In this document: positions 1-8,812 of the stretch, in pieces
Layout: every line of letters starts with the position of its first letter
Position numbering within the stretch: position 1 is the first letter of the stretch
Notes under the pieces: generated by a model
Seen by the model: only the letters and a program-made list of their open reading frames with translations
Told to the model about the DNA's origin: nothing
Databases searched by the model: none
Assembly: GCA_005223375.1 (NCBI GenBank)
Contig: RXOD01005103.1
Coordinates: 1 to 15,901 of the forward strand
Length of the DNA stretch: 15,901 bases
Direction: 5' to 3'
Origin: Amoebophrya sp. AT5.2
Taxonomy: Eukaryota; Sar; Dinophyceae; Syndiniales; Amoebophryaceae
Made by a program: the position numbers and the translations under genes

Positions 1-1159
1 CCGCAGCTGCTTCCGCCCGCGCGGACTTCGAATCTCGCGCGGAGGGGGTTGGCGATTTCGTGTCGCCCGTCGCGGCCCCGCTTTCTGGCGCGACCAAACT
101 CGATGTAGTCGATTTCGGCGTTTTCCCGGAGGAGTAACCCCCACCTCCACCTCCGACAAGGTTAAAAATGCTCGCGGCGGAGGCCGACCGCTCCAGGCTC
201 GCCGCGTTGCCCGCCGACGTGTTCTCCTTCCGCAGCATGAAGGTCTTCAAAACCGTGTAGCTTCGTCCCGGCAGCAGTCCGCCGGTTTCGCTCGGCGGGT
301 GCTTGTGCGAGCCGATCCCCGCCGCAATGATGAAATTCGCCCGATCGCACTGCTCCAGGTACGACCACAGCTTCTCGGCGGCGAGCTTCTTGCCGTGGGC
401 CTTCGCGTACACCTGCCGGTTGCCCTCGAAACAAGGATACGACAGCTCCGCCACGTACTCCGAGAACGGGGCTGGTACGCCTACGCTACTTGCGCTTCTG
501 GTCACGGAGGCCAAGGACTTCAAAGTTGCCGGCGAGGAAGCGCTGCCCTTGTTTCCCACCTCGACCTGGGCCGCGTCAGCGAGGCTTCCACCACCTCGGC
601 CATTATCTATATTTGGTGTGATGTTTCCCTTTCCCGCGGCTTGAAGATCATGTCCCCGCTCCTTATTCTTGTCCGCCAGATTTGAAAAGACCCACCGCTC
701 CACGTGCTTGCTCCCCGTCAGGGCCAGCCACGCGAAGCCGATGTGTCCGTGCTCCAAAGCGGCGTACGAGCCGTAAAGTTTCGCGAACGCCTTCTCCAGA
801 ACCAGCGGGAATAGCTGCGACTTGCACGCCTGCGCGAACAGCGGTTTGCCCCCCTGCTCCGGTCGCACTGCAGTCTTCCTCCCATCACAAACGAAGTGGT
901 CGTCGATCTTCAGCGTCGACCAGTGCTGCGTGGCCGGATCGTACAGGTTCACCTCGTACTCGCCGCGGGGGTTCACCCTTTTCGTCTTCAGGATGTTCTC
1001 CTCCAGGTACCCGGGATACTCCGCGAGCGAAGACAGCGCGGCCGTGATCCACTGCGCCTGCAACCCTTCGTTCCAGTGGAAGTCCAGGGGAGTGATCTGC
1101 TCGTACAGCCGCGGCGGATGCCCCCGAAACAAAACCGAACCGCGGACCCAGGTAGGTTC
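1..1159 (-). CDS. Calpain-like protein, exon 3: CysPc protease core with both catalytic positions substituted (runs off the left edge)
   Basis: Read on the minus strand from a CATCACAG acceptor, this stretch is open to the window edge (386 codons plus one base). It aligns by eye with the calpain (C2) protease core. A WITAALSSLAEYP segment matches the helix after the catalytic Cys, KIDDHF matches the VDDxLP strand, and LVLEKAFAKLYGSY followed by LALTG matches the EKAYAKLHGSY...LTG segment. The Cys motif, usually QGxLGDCW, reads NEGLQAQW here, with Gln at the Cys position (codon 1054-1052). The His motif, usually GLxxGHAYSV, reads GLLPGRSYTV, with Arg at the His position (codon 265-263). A Ser/Ala/Gly-rich insert of about 60 residues separates the two halves. 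The part expected to hold the catalytic Asn lies beyond the window. Family membership is strong. Lack of protease activity is inferred from the two substitutions. Confidence 0.85.
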
Positions 1160-1353
1160 CTGTGATGGTGGCGATGTCATGTTGGTGGAGTGGAGGTGTT
1201 CTTGATCATGATCTTGTTGGGGAAATGCGATTATGTACTAAATGTGGGTTAAGTAGTTTGTTTTGGTTAGCGTTATGGGTTAGTAGACGTTCACCTGTGC
1301 CTGCGAAACGAAGTTGTTGCTTGTGTTTGTGACTAAACTTACTTGCGGTCTAC
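1160..1353 (-). other. Calpain-like gene, intron 2
   Basis: A 194-base intron placed between the phase 0 donor TCG|GTAGAC and the acceptor CACCATCACAG|GAA. A consensus-like GTAAGTT lies 11 bases downstream of the chosen donor but is out of phase with the exon 3 frame. The interior contains the near-palindrome TTGATCATGATCTTG (about 1202-1216). An in-frame ATG lies 21 bases upstream of the exon 3 boundary, so an internal start cannot be excluded. Confidence 0.55.
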
Positions 1354-2424
1354 CGATCGATGCAAGAAGATCGGCAGACTTGGAGGTCGTACCAGTTTCG
1401 CCCACTTCTGGCTCCCCAGCGACTTGAAGGTCGGCGGGAATTTAAGGTCCACAAACAGCCCCTTGCTTTCCGCGATTGCCATTGCACTTTCCGGCTCCTC
1501 CGCGTCCCACTTCTGGCTGTCGGAGATCACGATGCCCAGCCAGTCCTGCCAGTAGCAGTCCACGAGCGGCGAAAAGTTGTCCGCGTTCGTGTACGGCCCT
1601 CGCGTGAGGACTGGACCCGCCACCGGGTCCACCACGTCCGTCGCCTCGGGGGTCGGCGTGTGCGCCAGGACCCAGCTGTCGCCCGTGTGTGCCAGGTAGA
1701 TCGCGAACTTCCCGCGCTCGCGTTTTCGGTGCGACGGGTTCGTGTGCTCCTTCCTCCAAACGTGGTTGCCGTTCCACTTCTTGTGCTCGTACAGCCCGTA
1801 GGTGCCGCCGATGAACTTGTCCGTGGACCGGATGTACAGCTTCGGCGGGGGTGGCTCACACGCGGCGTTCAGCTCCAGCTCGCTCCACATGTCCAGCACC
1901 CGCTTCTTTTCGCGAAGCAGCGCGGAGACATTGTCCGCGCCTATCGAGGTGGCCGGGTTCTTCTTCACCGCCAAACTCCCGAGCGCCGGCGGCCCGGCGA
2001 CGGTGTCGTCGACGAGGACGTGCTCGATTGGCCCGCCGCCGACCTTCCTCCTCGCGGCGCCCTCGCCGCGCGCCGACCCAATCACGCCCGTCTCCGCAGC
2101 CCCCCCGCCGACGAAGTCCGACGGCTGGAAAGCAGACGCCAACGGCCCTGCCCCCGCTGCAACTCCTGTTTGGCCCATTATTACGCGCGGGTTGCTTTGC
2201 GTCGGCGCGAAGACCGGACAGGTGTCGAAGTAGCCCGGCAGTCGCGGCGTTCCGTCGGACTTCGAGCTGGTTTCGTACCCGTCTTCGCGCGAGATTTCCG
2301 TGTGCATGGCGGTCGCCGCTAGCCGCCGGTTATCTTCGTCCTTGCATATTTTGCTCGGAAACGGGACCCACGACACCTGGTCCGGGAACAGGCTCGCGCG
2401 CGCGATCGAGCCGAATATGGCGAG
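1354..2424 (-). CDS. Calpain-like protein, exon 2: N-terminal region, a Trp/Gly/Tyr-rich module and the start of the calpain core
   Basis: A single open frame of 357 codons. The first half is Ala/Gly-rich and probably disordered. A compact module follows at about 1842-1654, with GGTYGLYEHKKWNG, a charged loop, then KFAIYLAHTGDSWVLAHTP. It resembles a small beta-sheet domain in which a tyrosine strand precedes an IYL...W strand; I do not recognise a named family. From about 1461 the frame enters the calpain core: GLFVDLKFPP, then SLGSQKWAKLVRPPSLP, matches the usual F-x-D-x-x-FP...SL...WxRP start. The chosen donor TCG|GTAGAC (exon ends at 1354) is weaker than the GTAAGT 11 bases further on, but only the former is in phase 0 with exon 3. 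The 5' edge is taken at the CTGGT direct repeat (see the intron entry). A conventional alternative is an acceptor at 2494-2493, which would add about 23 residues. Confidence 0.8.
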
Positions 2425-2867
2425 ACCAGATGGTAAGTGGGTAAGTGGTAAGTAATTTTTTGGGGCTCTTCGGGGTCCCCTCTGGCTGTGTCCTGAGAAG
2501 AGGGCTGCACTAGAAGAAAAGGCGGCCTTTCGCAGTCGATTCCACTCTTTACACCCTAGCACAGCTAACAATAAACCGCCACTCTAGATAGAAGAAGGCG
2601 CCCGATTTTCCCCTGCTTTCACTCTCAGGCTCTAGCCCTAATTGAACTAGAAGGAGAACCACTCTAGCTCTTGGCTTTTCATGACCTTGCTTCTCTACCT
2701 CCCACTGACTTACTTCCCTTCCGCCCCTGCTCCAAACAATGGGGCATCTCTGAAACCGCCCGGGTGTTTCACACCCGGGCGGTTCAGAGCGCCTTAACGC
2801 ACTCGCCACCTAAGGCAATCCGCCACCCAAGGAGACCCATCACGAAGTACTTACCAGTTGGCCACTT
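2425..2867 (-). mobile_element. Introner-like intron with terminal inverted repeats and 5-bp flanking direct repeats
   Basis: The 443-base segment lies between calpain-like exons 1 and 2. CTGGT occurs at 2872-2868 on the exon 1 side and again at 2429-2425 on the exon 2 side. Removing one copy with the segment leaves the reading frame intact. On the minus strand the 5' end carries two GTAAGT motifs (2869-2864 and 2854-2849). The 3' end is a run of TTACTTACC, ACTTACC, CACTTACC, close to the reverse complement, so the ends form an imperfect terminal inverted repeat. There is no AG immediately before the exon 2 junction. Introner elements in some dinoflagellates, notably Amoebophrya, are described with this architecture. 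A conventional reading is possible: GTAAGT donor with the CTTCTCAG acceptor at 2494-2493, also in phase. The boundary is ambiguous within the repeat. Confidence 0.5.
2748..2789. repeat. Strong perfect-to-near-perfect hairpin inside the calpain intron
   Basis: Left arm CTCTGAAACCGCCCGGGTGT (2748-2767), TTC loop (2768-2770), right arm ACACCCGGGCGGTTCAGAG (2771-2789). The 19-20 bp arms pair with a single bulged T. The arms are GC-rich compared with the rest of the intron, and the palindrome lies about 80-120 bases inside the 5' end of the introner-like intron. Its role is unknown. It could be an internal palindrome of a transposed element or an RNA structure that brings the splice sites together. 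Confidence 0.85.
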
Positions 2868-3551
2868 ACCAGCTGGCCCGGTCATAGCGATCGTCTCGAA
2901 TCCCTTCACTTCTGCGTTCTGGTTGTCGAAAACGGTCGCCTCGGTCTTTGCCAGCTCCCCAAGCAAGAAACTGTGAAGCTGGCCGCAGTTTTCAGAGGCT
3001 GGAGCCGCGGCATGGAGAAGCGGCGGAGACTGCGCTGCCGATGCCGTTTCGTCATCAAGCCCTGCGACGCCATTATTATTTTGTTTTGTTGCAGCGGCCG
3101 CGCCAGTTGTCGCGCTGCCCACCTCCGCGGCAGATGAAGACGCAGTGCTTACAACGTCGCGCACCGTATGGGACCACGCGAAACGGTACAGGCTGCGTTT
3201 GACGTCTTCTGTGACATCCTCGTCTTCGTCACCGCGGTGAAGATCTTCTCGTGGTTGGGAAAGAACTCCTCGGAACGTCTTGTCAAAGCTTTCCCGATGT
3301 AGGTTCTGTAAATCCGCGAGGAGCTGCTGCTTCATGGCCTCGCGCTGGGGATCTACAACTCCCTCCTCGACGTCAAACTCTTCTTCCGCCCTTGTCTCCT
3401 GAATGCCATCAGCTGCATACACCACGTGCAGTTTTTGCGCAAGGTGCAGAAGGAGCTTCAAGTAAAGCAGAGATGGCGCCATGCCTTTCACCAAAACGCC
3501 CCACGTCCCGCAGCGTAATGTCCGGTGAAAACGCTTCTTGAGACCGGGCAT
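2868..3551 (-). CDS. Calpain-like protein, exon 1 (N-terminal region)
   Basis: Begins at an ATG (3551-3549) and is open for 228 codons to the introner junction. The start MPGLKKRFHR is basic. It is followed by a hydrophobic helical stretch (LLYLKLLLHLAQKLHVVYA), an acidic segment (EEEFDVEEG), an Arg/Asp/Glu-rich helical segment and an Ala/Ser/Asn-rich low-complexity tract. It closes with a more ordered stretch (LLGELAKTEATVFDNQNAEVKGFETIAMTG). I recognise no domain. It is assigned to the calpain gene because joining it to exon 2 across the repeat-bounded intron keeps the frame and gives a smooth sequence (GPAG|LAIFG). It could instead be a separate short gene ending inside the intron region, where the open frame would run on to 2784. 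No signal peptide is obvious. Confidence 0.6.
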
Positions 3552-4189
3552 GTTCCTATTGGTTCGTTGCGAAATTTACGGAAACCGGCGTTTCCGCGCT
3601 ACCTCCCATATTCAGTGAAGATAGCGCTGCGCACGACGAATGCGGGGAGAGCAACAGCCGAACTTCAATTCACCTCCACGCCGTCGCCGATATTCAAGCA
3701 AATAACAACGAACATCAAGAAGCGTATCTATCACTACCATTATCATACGACCTAATTATGAAGGTATCATCGATCTCTCCATCTTCATGGCAAGATCCCG
3801 CCCGCAAGGAAATCATGTTACGTGGAAGTCTGCGTGACTGACTACTTTCTTACTTACGGTTACGAAAGGGCGGAAAGCCGAATACGATCAAGATGAACGA
3901 CGACACTGGCTTGGCCGCGACCGAACTGTAACTGTAGCCGGACCACTAGCATCCATGTCTCTTCACGTGAAGAACAACAAGTCGAAGTGATTTTTACAGT
4001 GTTCTGAAATCAGATTGCCTCGAACAGATGAGTTCCATTTCCAGCAGTGAGAAAATGCGCAGGCACGCTGTTTTCTTCCCACTCGAGGGTACTTAAGAAC
4101 TTAGTTAGATATGTCGCTTCGTTTTATAGATTTCTTTTTATTTTTATACTTCTCCGTCACCGTCCGAGAATGTATTCCATGTTGAAGAG
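3552..4189. other. Intergenic spacer without a recognisable gene
   Basis: Between the start of the calpain-like gene and the end of the small secreted-protein gene. No frame on either strand gives a convincing protein. On the minus strand an AATAAA hexamer (4142-4137) lies about 48 bases after the stop of the upstream gene and could serve in its 3' end formation. The remainder would have to hold the promoter of the calpain-like gene. I see no TATA box or other named element. Confidence 0.5.
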
Positions 4190-4708
4190 TCATTGAATTG
4201 TCCACTTGGGCGTAGCCCCAACATATTGCCATTGCAGTTTGTTTCTTTTTCTGTGAATGTGATCATTTACGTAAGTACATCATCAAACTACTTATTTGTA
4301 CCTGCTCAGTACTTACTTTTTTTGGTGTGGTCGTGTTCGCATCTTGATGCTGGCCTACCGTTACCTCAGCAGCTGCGCCAACACATCGAAGAGACCCCCG
4401 TTTCCTGGGCTTCGCCCAGCGTTTCTTCCGCTTCTTGGAAAACGAACGTAGGCCACCCCGTAGGCATCGGCGACGTGCGACACGAAATCCATCTCGTGAC
4501 TTCTGAACTCCCCGGCTGGCAACTAGTGTTACAGAGGAAGACAAGGGCAGCAAACTTGAACCTAGTTCACTGGGCGCAGGCGCTGCCCCCGAATTAGAGT
4601 CCTATTGCGATAGTAGCTATTCGTACTCTGAATCTGAAGGCGGGAAGCGACTAACAAGAATGCAAGGGCGCCCACCGAGCGGCCACTGTACTGCCACATG
4701 CTCATCAT
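4190..4708 (-). CDS. Putative small secreted protein, three exons (about 118 residues)
   Basis: Inferred exons, minus strand: 4708-4571, 4522-4365 and 4250-4190. They are joined by GT-AG introns of 48 bases (GTGAAC to pyrimidine-rich AACACTAG) and 114 bases (AG|GTAACG to TTCACAG). Phases agree at both joins and give an open frame of 118 codons plus TGA. The N-terminus MMSMWQYSGRSVGALAFLL, followed by VASRLQIQS, looks like a signal peptide or signal anchor. The remainder is basic (YYRNRTLIRGQRLRP) and then reads EMDFVSHVADAYGVAYVRF. An AATAAA hexamer lies about 48 bases beyond the stop. The gene begins 98 bases after the NHL gene ends. I recognise no family and do not assign a function. A mitochondrial or plastid targeting leader is an alternative for the N-terminus. 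Exons 1 and 2 are better supported than exon 3. Confidence 0.4.
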
Positions 4709-4805
4709 TTGCACGTGTCTTTTGTAAAAAAACGGTGATATACCCGTAGCGCATCGCAAACGTTAGGGGCGATTGAACGAGGAGGAAGACGAATCTTCAC
4801 TGGTC

Positions 4806-5092
4806 CTAGTCCATGTGCTGCCCTAGCCTCTCGCCTCGGTAACGGTAAACCCCACCGACGCCTTCGACTGTTGCCTTTTGATTATCTGCAACAAACAGCG
4901 TTCCTTCGCCGTCCCACGCAAGGCCCCGGGGCGCCACTGCATTCGACACTACCGAAGACGCAGCGCTTGATTCTGTGTTTTGCTTCTCCCGCTTCTCCAC
5001 CGCAAACACACTGTTCGCCGTCGAGAAAAACGCCAATCGACTGCTGACAGCAAGACCCTGGACGGTGTTAGTTTTTTTTCTTTCGAGAAAAC
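4806..5092 (-). CDS. NHL-like beta-propeller protein, exon 2 (C-terminal blades)
   Basis: Follows a clear CCACACAG acceptor at 5094-5093 and ends at TAG 4808-4806. It encodes two propeller-blade-like repeats. The first is VQGLAVSSRLAFFSTANSVF and the second is PRGLAWDGEGTLFVADN, followed by GGVYRYRG. The (P)xGLA...LFVADN...V pattern is the hallmark of NHL/SMP-30-type blades. A Glu/Lys/Ser-rich loop (EKREKQNTESSAASS) joins them. The end right after the last blade strand fits a complete propeller closing at the C-terminus. Confidence 0.75.
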
Positions 5093-5145
5093 CTGTGTGG
5101 CCGTGGACGAAAACCAGTAAGAAAGTATAAATATTTATATTACAC
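5093..5145 (-). other. NHL-like gene, 53-base intron
   Basis: Donor G|GTGTAATATAAA and acceptor CCACGGCCACACAG|GT, phase 1. The AT-rich interior (TAAATATTTATAC) stands out from the GC-rich exons. Without removal the exon 1 frame stops at once at TAA. With removal the two propeller parts join in frame (QELG|FLER). Confidence 0.75.
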
Positions 5146-7222
5146 CAAGCTCCTGGTGGAATACTAAGACTAACGAAGGGGTGACAGTGACACAAGTCCT
5201 CGAAGTTGGCATTAATTTTCTGTACTCGGCGGGCTCCTCGGGTTCGGGCCAAAAGAAAATTCCCCCGAATCGAAGGAGGAGCTCTGAACGCTGTACTATC
5301 TGCACCTTCACGCCAAGTTCATTTGCTCCGCCCAGCGGTTCCTCGGCCGAATCCAGATGAAGTCGACAGACAGGCCGAATCAAGCGGCCTGCTTCCTTGA
5401 AGATGGCGGGCAGCGGGCTGGTGTGTTCCTCCTGCGTCATTGCCGTGAGCGAGGGGGGTGCCACGTTGGCCGGTCGGCGCAACCCTGGAACGAACACGCT
5501 ACTCGTCAGCGCGCGGTCGCTCGTGCCATACGTTGTGAACTGCTGCCGCAGGTCAGCGTCTAGTACTTCCGCCGCGTCGTAGCTGACAAAACTTGGAAGT
5601 TGCGAGACGAAGAGAATCTCCGCGGGCCCTGTGCCGGCCGGTGCGGAAGATGCTGGTGTTGTCGTGGCGGGTACAGCATTCGCATTCGGATCGCCTCGCT
5701 CCCGCACAAGACTGCCTACACGCCCCTCGCCCCCACGGTTTCCCCAGTACAGAGCCCCCGCGCCGCCCGCCGTCTCCACTGCTACCGGACCCGGTCGGTG
5801 CGCTTTGCCTGCGGAGCTAGCAGCGTCCCAGACCAGGGCAGGGTCAAAAACTTCCCCGGCCGCGATCTTCTTCTGCGGGTGCCGAAAAATACCGTGCACC
5901 TGGCGAAACGCGCGGCTGTTCGAGCCCTCAGGAACAGAAGGCTCCCCCGCGCTATCGGCAGGAACAGACGCCGAGGTTTCGTTTTGCGCTCGCGATGCAA
6001 GAATTGCACTCCCGCCCGTCTTGTCTGCTGCCTCCATTTGATGCCTTTGACTGAGCAGTTCCAGAGGTGCGGGCTCGGAGAACAGCAAGTCCTCGACGTT
6101 TACGTTGTGCTGGAGGTGCAGGTGCGGCCTCGTCGACGATGGCGCATTGTACGGAACGAGCGTCCTCGCGGGAAGGAGTCCTCGTGGAAGATGCGAGTCC
6201 TCCGCCGCGTTTTTGCTGAGAAACAGTTTCTCGTCGGCCGCCGCTAGGGCGCGCTCTTGTGCCTCCGCAGCCTCGTGGAGCCGAAGCGCGACACTCCGGC
6301 GAGGATCGCTGTTCGTGCTCTCGGCTCCCGCGAGGCCCCATGCTCCCCGATGCTCCGTGCTCTCTTGCTCTCGGCCTTCCGTTTCCGCTCCCCCCTTCTG
6401 CTGCAGACCATCAAAAAAACTGCTCTGCCGGTCACGCGTGTCATGATCGTTTTCGAGTCGTTGCTGCAGAAACGAGAACACGTCTCGGCCGGCGTGGCGG
6501 CGCGGCGAAGCGTTTACCTTATTTACCCCGACGGCGGGCCCGGACGCGAGCGGGCTCCGCTGGTAGAAGGATGCTTTCGTGGACTGTCCGTCTCCACCGT
6601 GTTCCCGCCAGGCCCAGCGCTCTGTTAGGACAGGAGAGGGAGACGTGGCAACATCCGACGCTGGCGTTGTTGGTTCGAACACAACGCCGGAGAAGTACAG
6701 GTCCCCGTTCTTGGCCACCGCCAGATCACTCGCCAAAACTTTGTCCACTGCGACACGAGGGCGGCCATCTGTAACCAGACGCAGGTCTCCGCTTCCTCCG
6801 GCACTCGACGACGAGGCACCGTCCCCGATCTGCACAGTGAAATACACGATCTTCTGTGCGCCTGCATCCGCGACGAAGAGGCGCCTCCGTTCGGGGTCAA
6901 ATGCGACGCCTAGCGGAAAGTGCAGCGGACTGTTGTTGCTGCTCTCGCTCCCAGCTGGTCCGCCGATTAGTGTTTTCGCGAACGACGAACGGGTTTGATC
7001 GTCGTGGAGGTGGATGTAGGCAAGGGAACGGCTGCTGGGCTGCGACACTACTAGAAACTCGTCGCGCGGCTTCGGAATCGGGAGTCCAGCAAAAACCGAG
7101 GGGAAGTCGTGCGGGCAGCAGAAGTGTTGAGAAACGAGCAAGAAAATCGTCCTCCGCACGACTCCGAGCTGCAGCCCATGTTGGCGCACGGTTCTAAATG
7201 GAACCGCGCCACCAGCGGCCAT
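5146..7222 (-). CDS. NHL-like beta-propeller protein, exon 1
   Basis: An ATG at 7222-7220 opens a frame of 692 codons plus one base. It joins exon 2 through a 53-base GT-AG intron (5145-5093) in phase 1, giving about 787 residues overall. Residues 23-36 (RRTIFLLVSQHFCC) form a short hydrophobic stretch after a basic segment, a weak candidate signal or anchor. The first clear blade, at about 103-128, is PLGVAFDPERRRLFVADAG followed by QKIVYF. A second, at about 159-182, contains ASDLAVAKNGDLYFSGVVF. An insert of more than 200 residues rich in Ser, Glu, Ala and Gln follows, then further blade-like segments (PGPVAVETAGGAGALYWGN; AEILFVSQLPSFVSYD). NHL propellers bind proteins, RNA or sugars; the ligand here cannot be read from sequence. 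The open frame extends 30 codons upstream of this ATG without another ATG. Confidence 0.75.
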
Positions 7223-8812
7223 TTTGATAAATTGGTGTTGCCTTCCGATTGATGGAGGGACTGCAGCTAGCGCTCGTGCGTCGATAGATTGACACGTCGC
7301 TTGCTCTATCACTATCTCTACGCTAGAGAAGATCTTTCATTTACACTTAAAGTACTTTCTATTTCACAAGTACAGCCGTGTTTGCGACATCCCTGAGAGG
7401 GCAATGTTGACGACGAACCGCGACCTGTGTACCGTATCTATTCTTTTTGATGATGTTCCTTGGCTTCGATCTCGTCTCACTTTAGTTTATGTACGAATTG
7501 ACTCTCTTCACCACCACCACAACCACCACCGCCATTCCTGCGCTCGTCGCGACCGCTGTTCTTCGCATCCTTATTCTACTCCGTTTTTACGTCAGACTCA
7601 GAGCACTTGCAGAAGTCGCGCCACGTCATTCGTCATAAAGAAGTTCACCCTTCACCGCATTCCTTTGGCCCTCCTGTAGTTGTTCGCTTCTACTTCGTCC
7701 TCCTGTAGTTGTTCGCTTCTACTTCGCGTTTTCTGTCTTTAGATTTGTCCTCGCCGATTTTATTTTGTGCTGCTGTATGGACGCACCAGCACCCCACGAC
7801 CTATGAAGCGTTTTGCATATTCGGAAGCGCCCTTTTGCTTTTCCTTTTCAAGTAAGTCTTAGATTTGATAGTATTTAGGTGGCAGACATGCAGCAGCCGG
7901 CACGCGCCGCCCCAGGAATTCCTGACAATTGTCTTCTTGACGCAACAACTTCTACTTCCATACCAAGTAGTACGTACATTTTTCGGGATCAGATTTGCGT
8001 CCGTACATTGACCCCAAGAATAGCGAAATCACTGATCCCGATCCACGACAGGCATCTGGATCAGCATCAGCGTCCCTTGCTTGTGCTACCAACTACTCCG
8101 CTGTCGCTGCGGGAAGTGGCGATCGAAAGTAGCAGTTAATAACGTCGCAATGAATAAAAATCAATGGTGAGAGAGAGGCCCCGGCGTATCATGATCATGA
8201 TCTAGGGCGGAAAAAATAAAGGAAAACGAATAAAATGAGCGCAGCGGTGGCATTCCGCGATATGCAAACTAAAAATTTCGTACGAAGACGTAGCACCACG
8301 CCTGGATGGTCGAAGACGGTCAAAAAGTGCTGGAGCTACAACTCGTCGTCGTGAAAGATATCTTCATGTGGACATGGGGCTGCAGCTGCACGCGTAGCGT
8401 AAGGCTATACTAAGTCTTCAGATGAGGTAAACAGCGTCGGACGTATGATCTAACCTAGTTGGCGTTCCTCGGTTTCAAACTCCGCTGCCTCCCGATCCTC
8501 GACATCATTTAATTCATCGAGAATGTTCGGCTTTTCGAAGAAATTGACAGCGAAGAAGTGACAACTTACTAGTGCAGAAAGCTACGTATATTTTTTTTTT
8601 TAAGGACCTGTGAGCCAACCTCAACGTCAAGCACTACTTCTTCCTCTTTGGGTCAAAGTGGTCCGTTGCAGCGGCAGCGGCACGGGCACGTGTACCTGCA
8701 CGATCACGTGCACTAGAAAAGAAAACACTCGGACGCGCCAGATTTTCCAGATGGAGATGCCACTCCCAAGTGCCCGAGCCCGTGCGTCCTTGTTATTACA
8801 CTTCCTTGAGCT
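7223..8812. other. Long gene-free stretch between the Fused-like and NHL-like genes
   Basis: About 1.6 kb in which no open frame on either strand resembles a protein. The plus-strand frames at 7404-7679 and 7879-8139 are short, start with uncertain codons and have no domain features. The base composition is more AT-rich than the neighbouring exons. The stretch holds one tandem duplication (7671-7726) and an ATCATGATCATGAT palindrome near 8189-8202. It should contain the 5' untranslated region and promoter of the NHL gene. I see no TATA box or tRNA. Confidence 0.5.
7671..7726. repeat. Two-copy 29-bp tandem duplication
   Basis: CTCCTGTAGTTGTTCGCTTC begins at 7671 and again at 7700. The 29-base unit ends in TACTTCGTC in copy 1 and TACTTCGCG in copy 2, so 27 bases are identical between copies. 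It is non-coding and pyrimidine-rich on the plus strand. Probably a recent local duplication. Confidence 0.9.

Noticed and set aside
299..1205. Several plus-strand frames over the calpain exon 3
   Set aside because: No family resemblance. The minus strand is continuously open and carries calpain core motifs.
1202..1216. ATGATCAT-type palindromes here and near 8189-8202
   Set aside because: Short, AT-rich and only two copies. One is in an intron and one in a spacer, which is not enough to call a regulatory site.
1360..2322. Long plus-strand frame of about 320 codons opposite the calpain-like exon 2
   Set aside because: It is Arg/Val/Pro-rich, has no domain, and is the antisense shadow of a GC-rich exon with clear calpain motifs.
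2549..2809. Minus-strand frame of 86 codons inside the introner-like intron
   Set aside because: No recognisable protein features. It crosses the palindrome and probably reflects chance openness of the intron.
4193..4597. Plus-strand frame of 134 codons overlapping the small secreted-protein gene
   Set aside because: It lacks splice or domain support, whereas the minus strand has in-phase exons, a leader sequence and a downstream AATAAA.
7879..8139. Plus-strand frame of 86 codons in the gene-free stretch
   Set aside because: It starts at GTG or a nearby ATG, has no domain, signal or compositional support, and its length is expected by chance.
7223..8600. Possible tRNA or other small RNA genes in the gene-free stretch
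   Set aside because: I looked for T-arm and acceptor pairing and found no cloverleaf on either strand.
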